NCBI GenBank assembly: GCA_963617965.1
Contig: CAVEQO010000005.1
Location: forward strand, 1 to 64,000
Reading direction: 5' to 3'
DNA from: UBA6382 sp963617965
GTDB lineage: Bacteria > Bacteroidota > Bacteroidia > Bacteroidales > Bacteroidaceae
DNA: 64,000 nucleotides
This document shows, one piece after another, positions 42,080 to 50,386 of the stretch. Within the stretch, counting starts at the first letter, position 1. Every line of letters begins with the position of its first letter. Under the pieces are notes generated by a model that had not been told where the DNA came from, made no database searches, and saw nothing but the letters and a program-made list of their open reading frames with translations. The position numbers and the translations under genes are program-made.

Positions 42080-43124
42080 CTACATGAACCTGTGCCATCC
42101 GTCAATCTTGAGTCGCATGGCAGAACTCGGAGAACAGCCGTTCAACGGCTACGGCACAGACCGGTTGACCGATGCCGCCCGACAACAGATATGCCGGCTG
42201 TGCCGCTGCCCGGAGGCCAAGGTGTTCTTCCTTGCCGGCGGAACGCAGACCAACATGGTGATCATCGATGCCTTGCTGCGATCCTTCGAGGGGGTCTTGG
42301 CCGCAGACTCCGGGCATATCTCCATCCACGAGTCGGGAGCTATAGAATTCACGGGGCACAAGGTGCTGCCGCTCAAGCCCGACAACGGGAAGATAACCGC
42401 CCGGCAGGTTGACGACTACGTGACTTCCTATTACAACGACCCCAACTGGGAACACATCGTGCCGCCAGGCATGGTCTACATCACCCACCCCACGGAATAC
42501 GGTACACTCTACTCTCTGGAAGAGCTGGAGGCACTGAGTGCCGTATGCCGCCGACATCACATTCCCCTATACCTTGACGGAGCCCGCATGGGTTACGGGC
42601 TTGCCGCCGACAATGCCGATGTCACTCTGTGCGATATCGCCCGTCTGTGCGATGCTTTCTATATTGGCGGCACCAAGTGCGGTACCATATACGGCGAAGC
42701 CGTGGTTTTCCCCGACCCCCGAAAAGCCGACCGCTTTTTCTCGCACATCAAGCGACACGGTGCTCTTCTGGCCAAAGGCTGGGCTGTAGCCCTCCAATTC
42801 GACACCCTCATGCGCAGTGCCGACAATCCTGCGGTCTATGCCGATGACATCAACGGCACTCTCTACTATGCCATTTGCCGTCATGCCGTTGTGCAAGCCA
42901 TGCGCATACGCAAGGCTCTGCTCCAAAAAGGCTATTCCCTGTACCTTGATTCCCCCACCAACCAACAGTTCACTACCGTAACCCTGCAACAGGCAGAACG
43001 TCTGGGACGCCATCTTACCTACGGTCAGTGGGAACCGCCCTGCGGCAACAGCGTCACCATACGCTTCGCCACATCGTGGGCCACCGACAGCCACGACATA
43101 GACAAACTCATAGAATTGCTGTAG
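42063..43124 (+). CDS. Threonine-aldolase-family PLP enzyme (beta-eliminating lyase family)
   Basis: Predicted low-specificity threonine aldolase or relative, cleaving threonine to glycine and acetaldehyde. The 353 residues have GTQTNMVIIDALLR, HISIHESGAIEFTGHKV, LYLDGARMGYGLA (Asp binding the PLP nitrogen) and YIGGTKCGTIYGEA with the PLP Lys. Start overlaps tyrA by 17 bp, so it is the last gene of the aromatic operon. A role in aromatic metabolism (for example serine or tyrosine-type beta-elimination) is conceivable but not shown. Confidence 0.82.
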   Translation: MHFDSDYMNLCHPSILSRMAELGEQPFNGYGTDRLTDAARQQICRLCRCPEAKVFFLAGGTQTNMVIIDALLRSFEGVLAADSGHISIHESGAIEFTGHKVLPLKPDNGKITARQVDDYVTSYYNDPNWEHIVPPGMVYITHPTEYGTLYSLEELEALSAVCRRHHIPLYLDGARMGYGLAADNADVTLCDIARLCDAFYIGGTKCGTIYGEAVVFPDPRKADRFFSHIKRHGALLAKGWAVALQFDTLMRSADNPAVYADDINGTLYYAICRHAVVQAMRIRKALLQKGYSLYLDSPTNQQFTTVTLQQAERLGRHLTYGQWEPPCGNSVTIRFATSWATDSHDIDKLIELL

Positions 43125-43155
43125 GATGGCTGTTTGGCCAAACAGCCATCCTACA
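43120..43155. repeat. Perfect 36-bp palindrome at the operon end
   Basis: TGTAGGATGGCTGTTTGG and its exact reverse complement, 18-bp arms with no loop, spanning the stop codon of the aldolase-like gene. The loop-free form and lack of a T-run make it an atypical terminator. Confidence 0.8.
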
Positions 43156-43158
43156 TGC

Positions 43159-43200
43159 ACATACAGCCCAACGACCATATAAAATCGTTGGGCTGTATGT
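43159..43200. terminator. 16-bp hairpin, probable terminator
   Basis: ACATACAGCCCAACGA (43159-43174) pairs exactly with TCGTTGGGCTGTATGT (43185-43200), with a 10-nt loop. It lies between the aromatic operon and the convergent DUF4890 gene. Confidence 0.6.
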
Positions 43201-43245
43201 TAGAGACGAGCGAATCCCCGGCACGCACGGGGAGGGTGGACAGGA

Positions 43246-43770
43246 TCAGTCACGCTTGCAGTCGCACGGTCTGCCGCAGTCTGCCTTGCCAAAACCTCTT
43301 TTCATCTTTGGATGACGGGGAGCACTCTCCTTGCCGAACATCTGACGCTCTATGGCACGGTCGGTCATATAAGCTTTGAACTGCTCGGCAGTCATTATGC
43401 CTTTGAGTTCGCGCATATAGGCTATTCCGCCATGCTTGCCAGAGGGTTTCCCCTGCTGTTGCGGACAAGGTTTGTTTTTCTTGCATTTTTTGTCTTTCTT
43501 GCCCGGACATTCTTTCTTCTGACCTTTGCCGCACGGCTTGTCCGGACACTGGTTCAGTTTGCGTGTGTTGAGATCAAGAAGCTTGGTGCGTTGTTCAGCA
43601 CTCAGACCATAAGCGCCGACCATGCGGTCAGTTATCGTCTGGGCTTTCTGCTCCGCCGACAGTCCCGCCAAAGGATTTTTCCTTTCTCCACGCTCCTTGT
43701 TGCAATTGTCCTGAGCAGACACGCCAAGGAACAGTGCCAGCCCCAAAAATGAAATCAGAAATCTCTTCAT
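43246..43770 (-). CDS. Exported DUF4890-like Cys/Lys/Pro-rich protein
   Basis: A 174-residue predicted periplasmic protein with a signal peptide (cleavage near VSA-QD, ~19). Two helical repeats, LSAEQKAQTITDRMVGAYG and GLSAEQRTKLLDLNT, are reminiscent of DUF4890/Spy-like folds. The middle (residues ~72-110) is very rich in Lys, Cys and Pro, with C-x3-C, C-x4-C and C-x5-C spacings. The C-terminus has two more Cys pairs (DCGRPCDCKRD). The Cys pairs may bind metal or form disulfides; this is inferred, not shown. Confidence 0.55.
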   Translation of the reverse strand: MKRFLISFLGLALFLGVSAQDNCNKERGERKNPLAGLSAEQKAQTITDRMVGAYGLSAEQRTKLLDLNTRKLNQCPDKPCGKGQKKECPGKKDKKCKKNKPCPQQQGKPSGKHGGIAYMRELKGIMTAEQFKAYMTDRAIERQMFGKESAPRHPKMKRGFGKADCGRPCDCKRD

Positions 43771-43905
43771 AGTTCAAAGGTTTAAAAATGTTGTTCATCG
43801 ATTGTTCGTCTGTTTGACAGGAAAACCATCCCTACAGTTTAAACGCACACTCGATTTTAACATTTGTTATCGCGACCCACATGACAGCGGTTGCACGACA
43901 AACCC

Positions 43906-44304
43906 CTATTTGGACGTGTCCGATTTCTCATTCTTGCGCTGTTCTTTCTCCATTTCAGCAGGAATACGAAATGCAGTGTAAAGTTCCAGTATGGCCGCCA
44001 CAAGCATAATCAATAGCCACTCGTTGTGGCGCATATATTCCACACCAAAGGCATTTCCGAACATTGCGCCTCCACTAAGCATCAGCAGCACCGCTCCCGT
44101 CAATTGCTGGCGGCGAAGACGGCGTATCACGAAACTGCCACCCTCATAACGCCCTGCCATCTGCATGGAGGCAAACATCAGTGTCCCAAGACAATAGACA
44201 TAGGATGCCACACGTGTCTCCACTGGATTGAGCACCGCTCCGAGCAACACCAGCACTCCTCCAAGCCTGAGCACCAGCGTCTGTACTTTGCCAAGTCTAT
44301 TCAT
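43906..44304 (-). CDS. Small integral membrane protein, unknown function
   Basis: I do not recognise this 132-residue protein. It has four hydrophobic segments (about residues 10-28, 38-52, 65-85 and 94-112) and a charged Glu/Lys-rich C-terminus. The ATG at 44304 overlaps the septum-formation gene's end (44297), which indicates co-translation. It may be a division- or envelope-related membrane protein, but nothing shows this directly. Confidence 0.6.
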   Translation of the reverse strand: MNRLGKVQTLVLRLGGVLVLLGAVLNPVETRVASYVYCLGTLMFASMQMAGRYEGGSFVIRRLRRQQLTGAVLLMLSGGAMFGNAFGVEYMRHNEWLLIMLVAAILELYTAFRIPAEMEKEQRKNEKSDTSK

Positions 44305-44617
44305 CTGTCTGTGAGTCTTCAAACACATATATGTCCTCGTTAGGCTTCTTCATGTAATACCTTTCGCGTGCTACGCGGACTACGGCATTCGGGTCAGACT
44401 GCAGTTCCTTATACAGTTTCGTGTCGCGGTTGAACTGGTCGTTGTAGGCATCAATCTGCGACTGCAGGTCACGCTCCTCCATATAGAGCTGATAGCGCAC
44501 ATAGAGACTGTTTGTGTCCAGAAAACCTATCAGACACAAAAACACCGCCAGGGTCGTGACATATTTGTGAGCCACAAAAAACCCGAATATCTTCTTCAGT
44601 CTTGACATCGCCATCAT
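44297..44617 (-). CDS. DivIC/FtsB-like septum formation initiator
   Basis: Short bitopic membrane protein of the cell-division complex. The 106 residues have a membrane helix (~20-36), then a coiled coil (YQLYMEERDLQSQIDAYNDQF) and the family motif VVRVARERYYMKKPNEDIYVF. Length is normal. A -7 box lies about 12 bp upstream, so the mRNA is nearly leaderless. It is followed by the small membrane protein gene. Met4 (MSRLKK) is an alternative start. Confidence 0.85.
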   Translation of the reverse strand: MMAMSRLKKIFGFFVAHKYVTTLAVFLCLIGFLDTNSLYVRYQLYMEERDLQSQIDAYNDQFNRDTKLYKELQSDPNAVVRVARERYYMKKPNEDIYVFEDSQTDE

Positions 44618-44627
44618 GATTCCAGTG

Positions 44628-44635
44628 CAAAGTTA
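44628..44635 (-). promoter_or_regulatory. Bacteroidota -7 box for the DivIC-like gene
   Basis: TAACTTTG on the minus strand; predicted start only a few nucleotides before the ATG at 44617. Confidence 0.55.
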
Positions 44636-44744
44636 GTGGAAACCGAAAACAACGGGAAATAAAAACGCCTGTTTTTGTTCCGCCTTGTCGGGAGACCGAC
44701 TTGACCCACCTTGCCACATCCCGGCAACAAAGTGTCCGAAACCT

Positions 44745-44776
44745 TTTGCCCGATTGGCGGATTTGACTAATTTTGC
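44745..44776 (+). promoter_or_regulatory. Promoter of the sppA-lpxK-thiL operon
   Basis: TTTG (44745-44748), 20 bp, TAATTTTG (44769-44776), a full consensus promoter; the start codon at 44801 lies about 18 nt after the predicted start. Confidence 0.72.
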
Positions 44777-44800
44777 AACCATGTGTAAAAACAACTCTGT

Positions 44801-46594
44801 ATGCACAACAAGCTGTCATCCAAGCCGGGAATAGCCGACTTTTTCCTTAACATCATCTCTTCCTGTCTTGGGTTTGCCATAGGAATCGCAGCCATCGTTG
44901 CCGGCGTGGTTCTGATCTGCGTCCTTGTCTTTGCAGACAGCGACGGTATACAGCGCAACAGCGTTCTGAAAATACAGCTCAGCGGCATAATGGTCGAAAA
45001 AGACAATGGCGGCGACCTCGTGTCCATGTTTGGCGACAGCGACCCCACCGTCAGCCTTGAAAGCATACTCAACGCCATCAAGGCGGCCAAGACAAACGAC
45101 AATATCAAAGGCATAAGCATAGAGGCAGGGCTGCTCTCCTCCAATCCTGCGTCACTCGAAGAGATACACCACGCCCTCACGGACTTCAAGACCTCCGGGA
45201 AATTTGTCTACGCCTACGGTGACCACTACACCCAAGGAGCATATCTCGTGTGTTCTGCAGCCGACAAGGTTGTGCTCAACCCCATAGGGCAGGTAGACTG
45301 GAAAGGTCTCAGTTCGCAGACTGTCTTTTACACAGACCTGTTGGCAAAGCTGGGAATCAGGATGCAGGTGTTCAAGGTGGGAACTTTCAAGAGTGCAGTG
45401 GAACCTTACACACTTACACGGATGAGCGAAGCCAACCGCAGTCAGGTAAATTCGTTCATACAGGATATTTGGCAACACTTTGTGAAACTCACGGCAGCCC
45501 AACGCCGCATCTCTCCCGAAAAACTCCATACGTTGGCAGACAGATACATGGGACTGGCATCCGCACAAGAACTGAAAGACAGCGGTCTGGTTGACGAACT
45601 GATGTACCACGACGAATACATTGACTTCCTCAAAAAGAAGACGGATACCGATCCCGATGACGACCTGTGCCAGATATTGCCCGCTACCCTCAACGCCAAC
45701 GCACCGATACCCTCATCCGACAACAACATAGCAGTGGTCTATGCCTCCGGTGACATTGTGGAGGCCAAGGAGCTTGGACTTATGGCGACATCGGCCATTG
45801 ACGTTGCCACCATGGACCAGACTATCCGCAGGATATCAAAGGATGACGATACCAAGGCTGTTGTCATACGTATCAACTCTGGCGGCGGGAGTGCATACGC
45901 TTCCGAACAGATATGGCACCTCGTCAAACAACTGTCGGAAAAGAAGCCCGTGGTGGTCTCTATGGGGGGTATGGCAGCCTCGGGCGCCTACTACATATCA
46001 ACGGCAGCCAATGCGATAGTCGCTGAACCCACGACCCTGACCGGCTCGATAGGCATCTTCGGGCTGATACCCGATGTCAGTGAACTGCTGGACAGCAAAC
46101 TCGGACTGAAATTTGACGGGGTCAAGACCAGCAGGATGGCCGATCTCGGCGATGTGTCGCGCCCGTTCAACGAGGCGGAGAGCCGCCTCATGCAGTCATA
46201 CATAGACAACGGTTACAGGCTCTTCGTCAAGAGGGTTGCCGACGGACGCAATATGACAGCAACACAGGTGGACAGCATTGCCCAGGGCAGAGTCTGGACC
46301 GGCCATCAGGCAAAGCGGATAGGACTGGTGGACAGGCTGGGAACCCTACAGACCGCCGTAGACATGGCTGCACGTATGGCAAAACTCCCGAAAAACGACT
46401 ATGCCACCGTTTCCTATCCGGAGGAAGAGCCGTGGTACGCATCCCTCGGACTGACCGGAACACAGGCACAGTTTGCCGACAAATCAGTGCGTTCCGCACT
46501 CGGCGATCTCTACGAACCCCTCGGCACTCTGCGTTCCATGGGCAGACAGGACAGAATCCAGGCACGCATTCCCTACACTATCAGTATAAAGTAG
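44801..46594 (+). CDS. sppA: Signal peptide peptidase SppA, 67K type
   Basis: Membrane serine protease that degrades leftover signal peptides. The 597-residue long form has two protease domains and one N-terminal membrane helix (~20-45). The predicted catalytic pair is Lys168 (in VDWKGLSSQ, first domain) and Ser394 (in GGMAASGAYYIS, second domain). Length is that of the E. coli-like type. lpxK follows by 15 bp. Confidence 0.93.
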   Translation: MHNKLSSKPGIADFFLNIISSCLGFAIGIAAIVAGVVLICVLVFADSDGIQRNSVLKIQLSGIMVEKDNGGDLVSMFGDSDPTVSLESILNAIKAAKTNDNIKGISIEAGLLSSNPASLEEIHHALTDFKTSGKFVYAYGDHYTQGAYLVCSAADKVVLNPIGQVDWKGLSSQTVFYTDLLAKLGIRMQVFKVGTFKSAVEPYTLTRMSEANRSQVNSFIQDIWQHFVKLTAAQRRISPEKLHTLADRYMGLASAQELKDSGLVDELMYHDEYIDFLKKKTDTDPDDDLCQILPATLNANAPIPSSDNNIAVVYASGDIVEAKELGLMATSAIDVATMDQTIRRISKDDDTKAVVIRINSGGGSAYASEQIWHLVKQLSEKKPVVVSMGGMAASGAYYISTAANAIVAEPTTLTGSIGIFGLIPDVSELLDSKLGLKFDGVKTSRMADLGDVSRPFNEAESRLMQSYIDNGYRLFVKRVADGRNMTATQVDSIAQGRVWTGHQAKRIGLVDRLGTLQTAVDMAARMAKLPKNDYATVSYPEEEPWYASLGLTGTQAQFADKSVRSALGDLYEPLGTLRSMGRQDRIQARIPYTISIK

Positions 46595-46609
46595 TCTCCG
46601 CTCTCCTCA

Positions 46610-47704
46610 ATGCAGCACCGACATTTCAGGACATACCCCATACTCAGACCTGCCGGATGGCTCTACGGCCGTATTATGGCCCTGCGCAACAGGTGGTTTG
46701 ACAACGGCAGGCTCAAAACAGCCTCTTTCAACATTCCCGTAATCAGCGTGGGCAATATCAGCGCTGGCGGAACAGGCAAGACCCCGATGTGCGCCTACCT
46801 GCTACAGTCTCTTTGTAATACCGGACACTCTCCTGCTCTCATGTCGCGCGGCTACGGACGCAAGACAAAAGGATTTCGTGCGGTGACACCAACCGACACC
46901 GCTGCCACCGTAGGCGATGAACCCCTTGAGCTCTACAAACTCTACAACGGCACAGTCCCCGTGTATGTGTGCGAAGACAGATGCAAGGGGGCGCAGCTGA
47001 TAACCGCCGCCAACAACAGCGTGGATGTCCTTGTGCTTGACGATGCCTACCAGCACCGCTACATAGACCGAGACCTCAACATTCTGCTTACCGACTACAA
47101 CCGCCTGTACATACACGACAAGGTGATGCCGGAAGGACTCCTGCGCGAAGAGCCGAGAGGAGCCGAGAGGGCAGGTATCGTGGTGGTGACCAAGTGTCCG
47201 CCCGACCTTACCGAAAGGCAGACATACGCCATCGCGGAGGAGCTCCGCCTGTCGCCGCAACAGCAACTGTTCTTCACGACCGTAAGATACACCGCTGCGG
47301 CAGACTTCACTACCGGAAACTCTCTCGCCGCAAAAAGCGCAGAAGAACTGAAGTCCACCGATGTCCTTGTGTTCACGGGTATAGCCGAACCGTCGCCGCT
47401 CATAGAACACTACACCGGCTTGTGCCGCTCTGTCAGGACACTGCACTTCGGCGACCACCACGTCTTCACCCCCAGCGACATCAGACGCATTGCCGACAAC
47501 GGCAAAAACGCAGAAATGATAATAACAACGGCCAAAGACTTGCAGCGGCTGCCGGACGACTTGCCGCAGGAGATCAGGCAGAAGCTGTTCGTGCAACGGA
47601 TTTCCATAGAATTCCTCTTGGGACAGCAGAAAGAGTTTGACGACTCCGTCCGCAAGGCTTTAACCATAAAATCACACAATTCCAACACTTATGCCACGTA
47701 CTGA
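46610..47704 (+). CDS. lpxK: Tetraacyldisaccharide 4'-kinase
   Basis: Adds the 4'-phosphate in lipid A synthesis at the inner membrane. The 364 residues have the P-loop VGNISAGGTGKTP (~46-58), then SRGYGRKTKGF, VLDDAYQHRYIDRDLNILL (the DDGFQH-like element reads DDAYQH) and DYNRLYIHDKVMPEGLLRE. It overlaps thiL by 14 bp. Confidence 0.93.
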   Translation: MQHRHFRTYPILRPAGWLYGRIMALRNRWFDNGRLKTASFNIPVISVGNISAGGTGKTPMCAYLLQSLCNTGHSPALMSRGYGRKTKGFRAVTPTDTAATVGDEPLELYKLYNGTVPVYVCEDRCKGAQLITAANNSVDVLVLDDAYQHRYIDRDLNILLTDYNRLYIHDKVMPEGLLREEPRGAERAGIVVVTKCPPDLTERQTYAIAEELRLSPQQQLFFTTVRYTAAADFTTGNSLAAKSAEELKSTDVLVFTGIAEPSPLIEHYTGLCRSVRTLHFGDHHVFTPSDIRRIADNGKNAEMIITTAKDLQRLPDDLPQEIRQKLFVQRISIEFLLGQQKEFDDSVRKALTIKSHNSNTYATY

Positions 47705-48755
47705 AATATCCACCCTCGGCGAATTCGGTCTGATTGACCGTCTCACAAAAGACATAAAGCCACAGAATACCTCTACCATAAAAGGAATAGGCGACGACTG
47801 CGCAATAATAGACTCAGGCGAACAACAGACACTCATCAGCACCGATCTCCTGCTTGAAGGCGTACACTTTGACCTCACATACGTACCCTTGAAACACTTG
47901 GGATACAAAGCCGCCATGGTCAACATTTCAGACATCTATGCCATGAACGCCACCCCCACACAGATGACGGTAAGCCTTGGGATCAGCAAACGCTTCTGCA
48001 TTGAAGACCTTGAACAGCTCTACGAGGGCATACGACTGGCCTGCGACAAACACTGCGTGGACATCGTGGGCGGCGACACCACGTCCTCGCTCACCGGGCT
48101 CACCATAAGCATAACCGTCACGGGACTGGCGCACAGTGAAGACATAGTCTGCCGCTCCGGCGCGAAGGACACAGACCTCATCTGCGTCAGCGGCAACCTT
48201 GGAGCTGCTTATATGGGACTGCAGCTCCTTGAACGCGAGAAAAACGTGTTTATGGCACAAGGCAAACAGCAAAAAGACAACACGACCGAATTCCGCCCCG
48301 ATTTTGCAGGCAAGGAGTATCTGCTTGAACGCCAGCTGAAGCCCGAAGCACGCGGCGACATTGTCATGCAGCTAAGGGAAGCCGGCATCCATCCAACCTC
48401 AATGATAGACATATCCGATGGGCTGTCATCGGAGCTGCTCCACATCTGCCGCCAAAGCCATGCGGGCTGTTCCATATACGAAGAACGCATACCCATAGAC
48501 TACCAGACCGCTATGCAGGCGGAGCAATTCAATCTCAACCCGCTCACTTGCGCACTCAACGGCGGGGAAGACTACGAGCTGCTCTTCACCGTAGCTCTGT
48601 CAGACTATGAGAAGGTACGCGAACTTGAGGGGATACACATCATCGGACGCATGGAAAAGGAATCCATCGGTTCTCAGCTAATCACAGCCGACGGTACGGA
48701 ATATCCACTCAAGGCACAAGGCTGGAATCATCTGGGCGACGATCCTCAAACGTAA
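47691..48755 (+). CDS. thiL: Thiamine-phosphate kinase
   Basis: Phosphorylates thiamine phosphate to thiamine diphosphate. The 354 residues have the AIRS/PurM-type fold signatures IKGIGDDCAIID and STDLLLEGVHFDL (metal-binding Asp), VVGGDTTS reading DIVGGDTTSS, and DISDGLSSELLHIC. It is the last gene of the sppA operon. A bidirectional hairpin separates it from the convergent DUF4369 lipoprotein gene. Confidence 0.93.
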   Translation: MPRTEISTLGEFGLIDRLTKDIKPQNTSTIKGIGDDCAIIDSGEQQTLISTDLLLEGVHFDLTYVPLKHLGYKAAMVNISDIYAMNATPTQMTVSLGISKRFCIEDLEQLYEGIRLACDKHCVDIVGGDTTSSLTGLTISITVTGLAHSEDIVCRSGAKDTDLICVSGNLGAAYMGLQLLEREKNVFMAQGKQQKDNTTEFRPDFAGKEYLLERQLKPEARGDIVMQLREAGIHPTSMIDISDGLSSELLHICRQSHAGCSIYEERIPIDYQTAMQAEQFNLNPLTCALNGGEDYELLFTVALSDYEKVRELEGIHIIGRMEKESIGSQLITADGTEYPLKAQGWNHLGDDPQT

Positions 48756-48789
48756 AAAACGGGGAACAGACATTCCCGGGCTTTTACGT
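48750..48789. terminator. Bidirectional terminator between thiL and the DUF4369 gene
   Basis: ACGTAAAA (48750-48757) pairs with TTTTACGT (48782-48789), with an inner GGGAA/TTCCC pair. It holds the thiL stop codon. Confidence 0.7.
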
Positions 48790-49508
48790 CAAGGAAAATT
48801 ACCTTGCATCAACCGCATATTGTACTCTGCATCGCGGATATACATACGCACGTCGGGATTTGACAGAAACGATTTCGGGGCACGCTTGAGTATCTTGGCT
48901 ATCTGCGGTGTGATGACCGGATAGAAATACTGCGACGTGTACTCCTGAAAATATGTCGCCCCAAGCACATTGTCGGAATTGTCAATGATAAATGCCGTCC
49001 ACAACCTGTCAAGCCTGTCCTGCAGCCGCACCGCTTTCTTTTCCATGTCATCGTAGGATGCCGGCGTAGCCCCACGGATGATGAGACGTGCCATATTGAG
49101 CGAAGTGTTCTGTATCTCATTCTGCAGACGCGAGTTTTCTCTCAGAAACTTGTACAGCCTCTCGTTGAGCATTCCTCCCTTGACAACGCTCTCGGCATCA
49201 GTGAATTTTATGGAAATCTCGCCGGTTTCAAGCACCAGAGGCAACAAACTGTGTTCTCCCATATAAAGCTGGGCCACACACACAGTGTCTACGACACCCT
49301 CAAATCCGAACCTGCCGTGGCTCACCTCCGAGGAGTCATACGAAAACAGCCCCCTGTCCGACGGCACTTTCAGATAAAACGTGCCGCCCTCATAGCCGTC
49401 AACCGAAGAACTGCCAAGAATGTTGTACTGGTCACTACACGACCATACAACTGTCGCAGCAATCACCACGGCAACCCACACCATATGTCTGCATCCGGAG
49501 GTCTTCAT
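48789..49508 (-). CDS. DUF4369-like lipoprotein
   Basis: A 239-residue predicted lipoprotein: lipobox VVWSCSD (Cys ~24), then a beta-rich domain resembling DUF4369 (GTFYLKVPSDRGLFSYDSSEV, then VDTVCVAQLYMGEHSLLPLVLETGEISIKF). The C-terminal half is helical and resembles the linker in front of thioredoxin-like domains, but no CxxC motif follows. Function unknown. The ATG at 49508 is chosen because a -7 box sits 10 bp upstream; an ATG at 49583 would lie upstream of the promoter. Confidence 0.65.
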   Translation of the reverse strand: MKTSGCRHMVWVAVVIAATVVWSCSDQYNILGSSSVDGYEGGTFYLKVPSDRGLFSYDSSEVSHGRFGFEGVVDTVCVAQLYMGEHSLLPLVLETGEISIKFTDAESVVKGGMLNERLYKFLRENSRLQNEIQNTSLNMARLIIRGATPASYDDMEKKAVRLQDRLDRLWTAFIIDNSDNVLGATYFQEYTSQYFYPVITPQIAKILKRAPKSFLSNPDVRMYIRDAEYNMRLMQGNFP

Positions 49509-49518
49509 AATCAAAATG

Positions 49519-49526
49519 CAAATATA
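49519..49526 (-). promoter_or_regulatory. Bacteroidota -7 box for the DUF4369 gene
   Basis: TATATTTG on the minus strand, 10 bp before the ATG at 49508; predicts a nearly leaderless mRNA. Confidence 0.55.
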
Positions 49527-49664
49527 AATGATAAAAACGAAAACAGCAGCCGGAACACCTGCATTAAAACAGCATTTTAGCATACTTTTGTCTTTGTCCT
49601 TTTTCCGTTACTATATTTTAACAATTCCCCGTTTTCAGATGCACCTTTTCCCGATATTTTGTTT

Positions 49665-49672
49665 TACCTTTG
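49665..49672 (+). promoter_or_regulatory. Bacteroidota -7 box for slyD-aroC
   Basis: TACCTTTG with a T-rich -33-like stretch about 16-19 bp upstream; the start codon at 49761 is about 88 bp away. Confidence 0.55.
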
Positions 49673-49760
49673 TAGAGACAAAAGGGCAGTCACACAGAGA
49701 CTATGCAACATACGTACACCTTGTCCGGAAAGTGTTCACACATATAAATAACATACAGCC

Positions 49761-50357
49761 ATGGCAGAGAACAAATACATCAGTGTAAACTACGAACTTT
49801 TTACCGAGAGTGAGGATACTCCCCCCATTCTGGTGGAGAAAACCAGCAAAGACAACTGTTTTGACTTCATAACAGGTCTCGGCTATACTCTCCCTGCATT
49901 TGAAAACCAGATCAAGGAAATGGCCGCAGGGGGAAAATTCGATTTCGTCATACCGTGCGACCAGGCCTACGGCCCTTATGACGAGACAAAGGTCAAGAAA
50001 CTCCCCAAAGACATCTTCTGCGGCAGCAACGGTCATTTTGACGCGGAGACAATCTACCCCGGCAATGTCATCCCTATGGTAAACGAGGAAGGCATGAGGT
50101 TTGACGGCGTGGTGAAGGAAATAACCGAGAACAGTGTCGCGGTGGACTTCAATCATGAGCTGGCAGGCATGGATCTCCATTTCCGAGGCGAGATAATGGA
50201 CAGCCACGTTGCCGGGCCGGAGGAACTGAGCAGCTTTGTCAACCGCATGTCGGACAGCCACGGATGCGGCTGCGGCGAAGGATGTGGTGGAGACCACTGC
50301 AACGGGGATCACTGCCACGGCGACGGTGGACACTGCGGCTGCGGGCACTGCCACTGA
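49761..50357 (+). CDS. slyD: FKBP-type peptidyl-prolyl isomerase, SlyD-like
   Basis: Proline isomerase and chaperone with a metal-binding tail. The 198 residues have the FKBP domain (GLGYTLPAFENQIKEMAAGGK and CDQAYGPYDETKV) with the inserted IF domain, then a C-terminal tail rich in Cys, His, Gly and Asp (residues ~165-198, including HGCGCGEGC and HCGCGHCH) that would bind Ni2+ or Zn2+. It is upstream of aroC by 29 bp. Confidence 0.88.
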   Translation: MAENKYISVNYELFTESEDTPPILVEKTSKDNCFDFITGLGYTLPAFENQIKEMAAGGKFDFVIPCDQAYGPYDETKVKKLPKDIFCGSNGHFDAETIYPGNVIPMVNEEGMRFDGVVKEITENSVAVDFNHELAGMDLHFRGEIMDSHVAGPEELSSFVNRMSDSHGCGCGEGCGGDHCNGDHCHGDGGHCGCGHCH

Positions 50358-50386
50358 CTCTCCTCTGTATTTATGCGACAAGCAAT

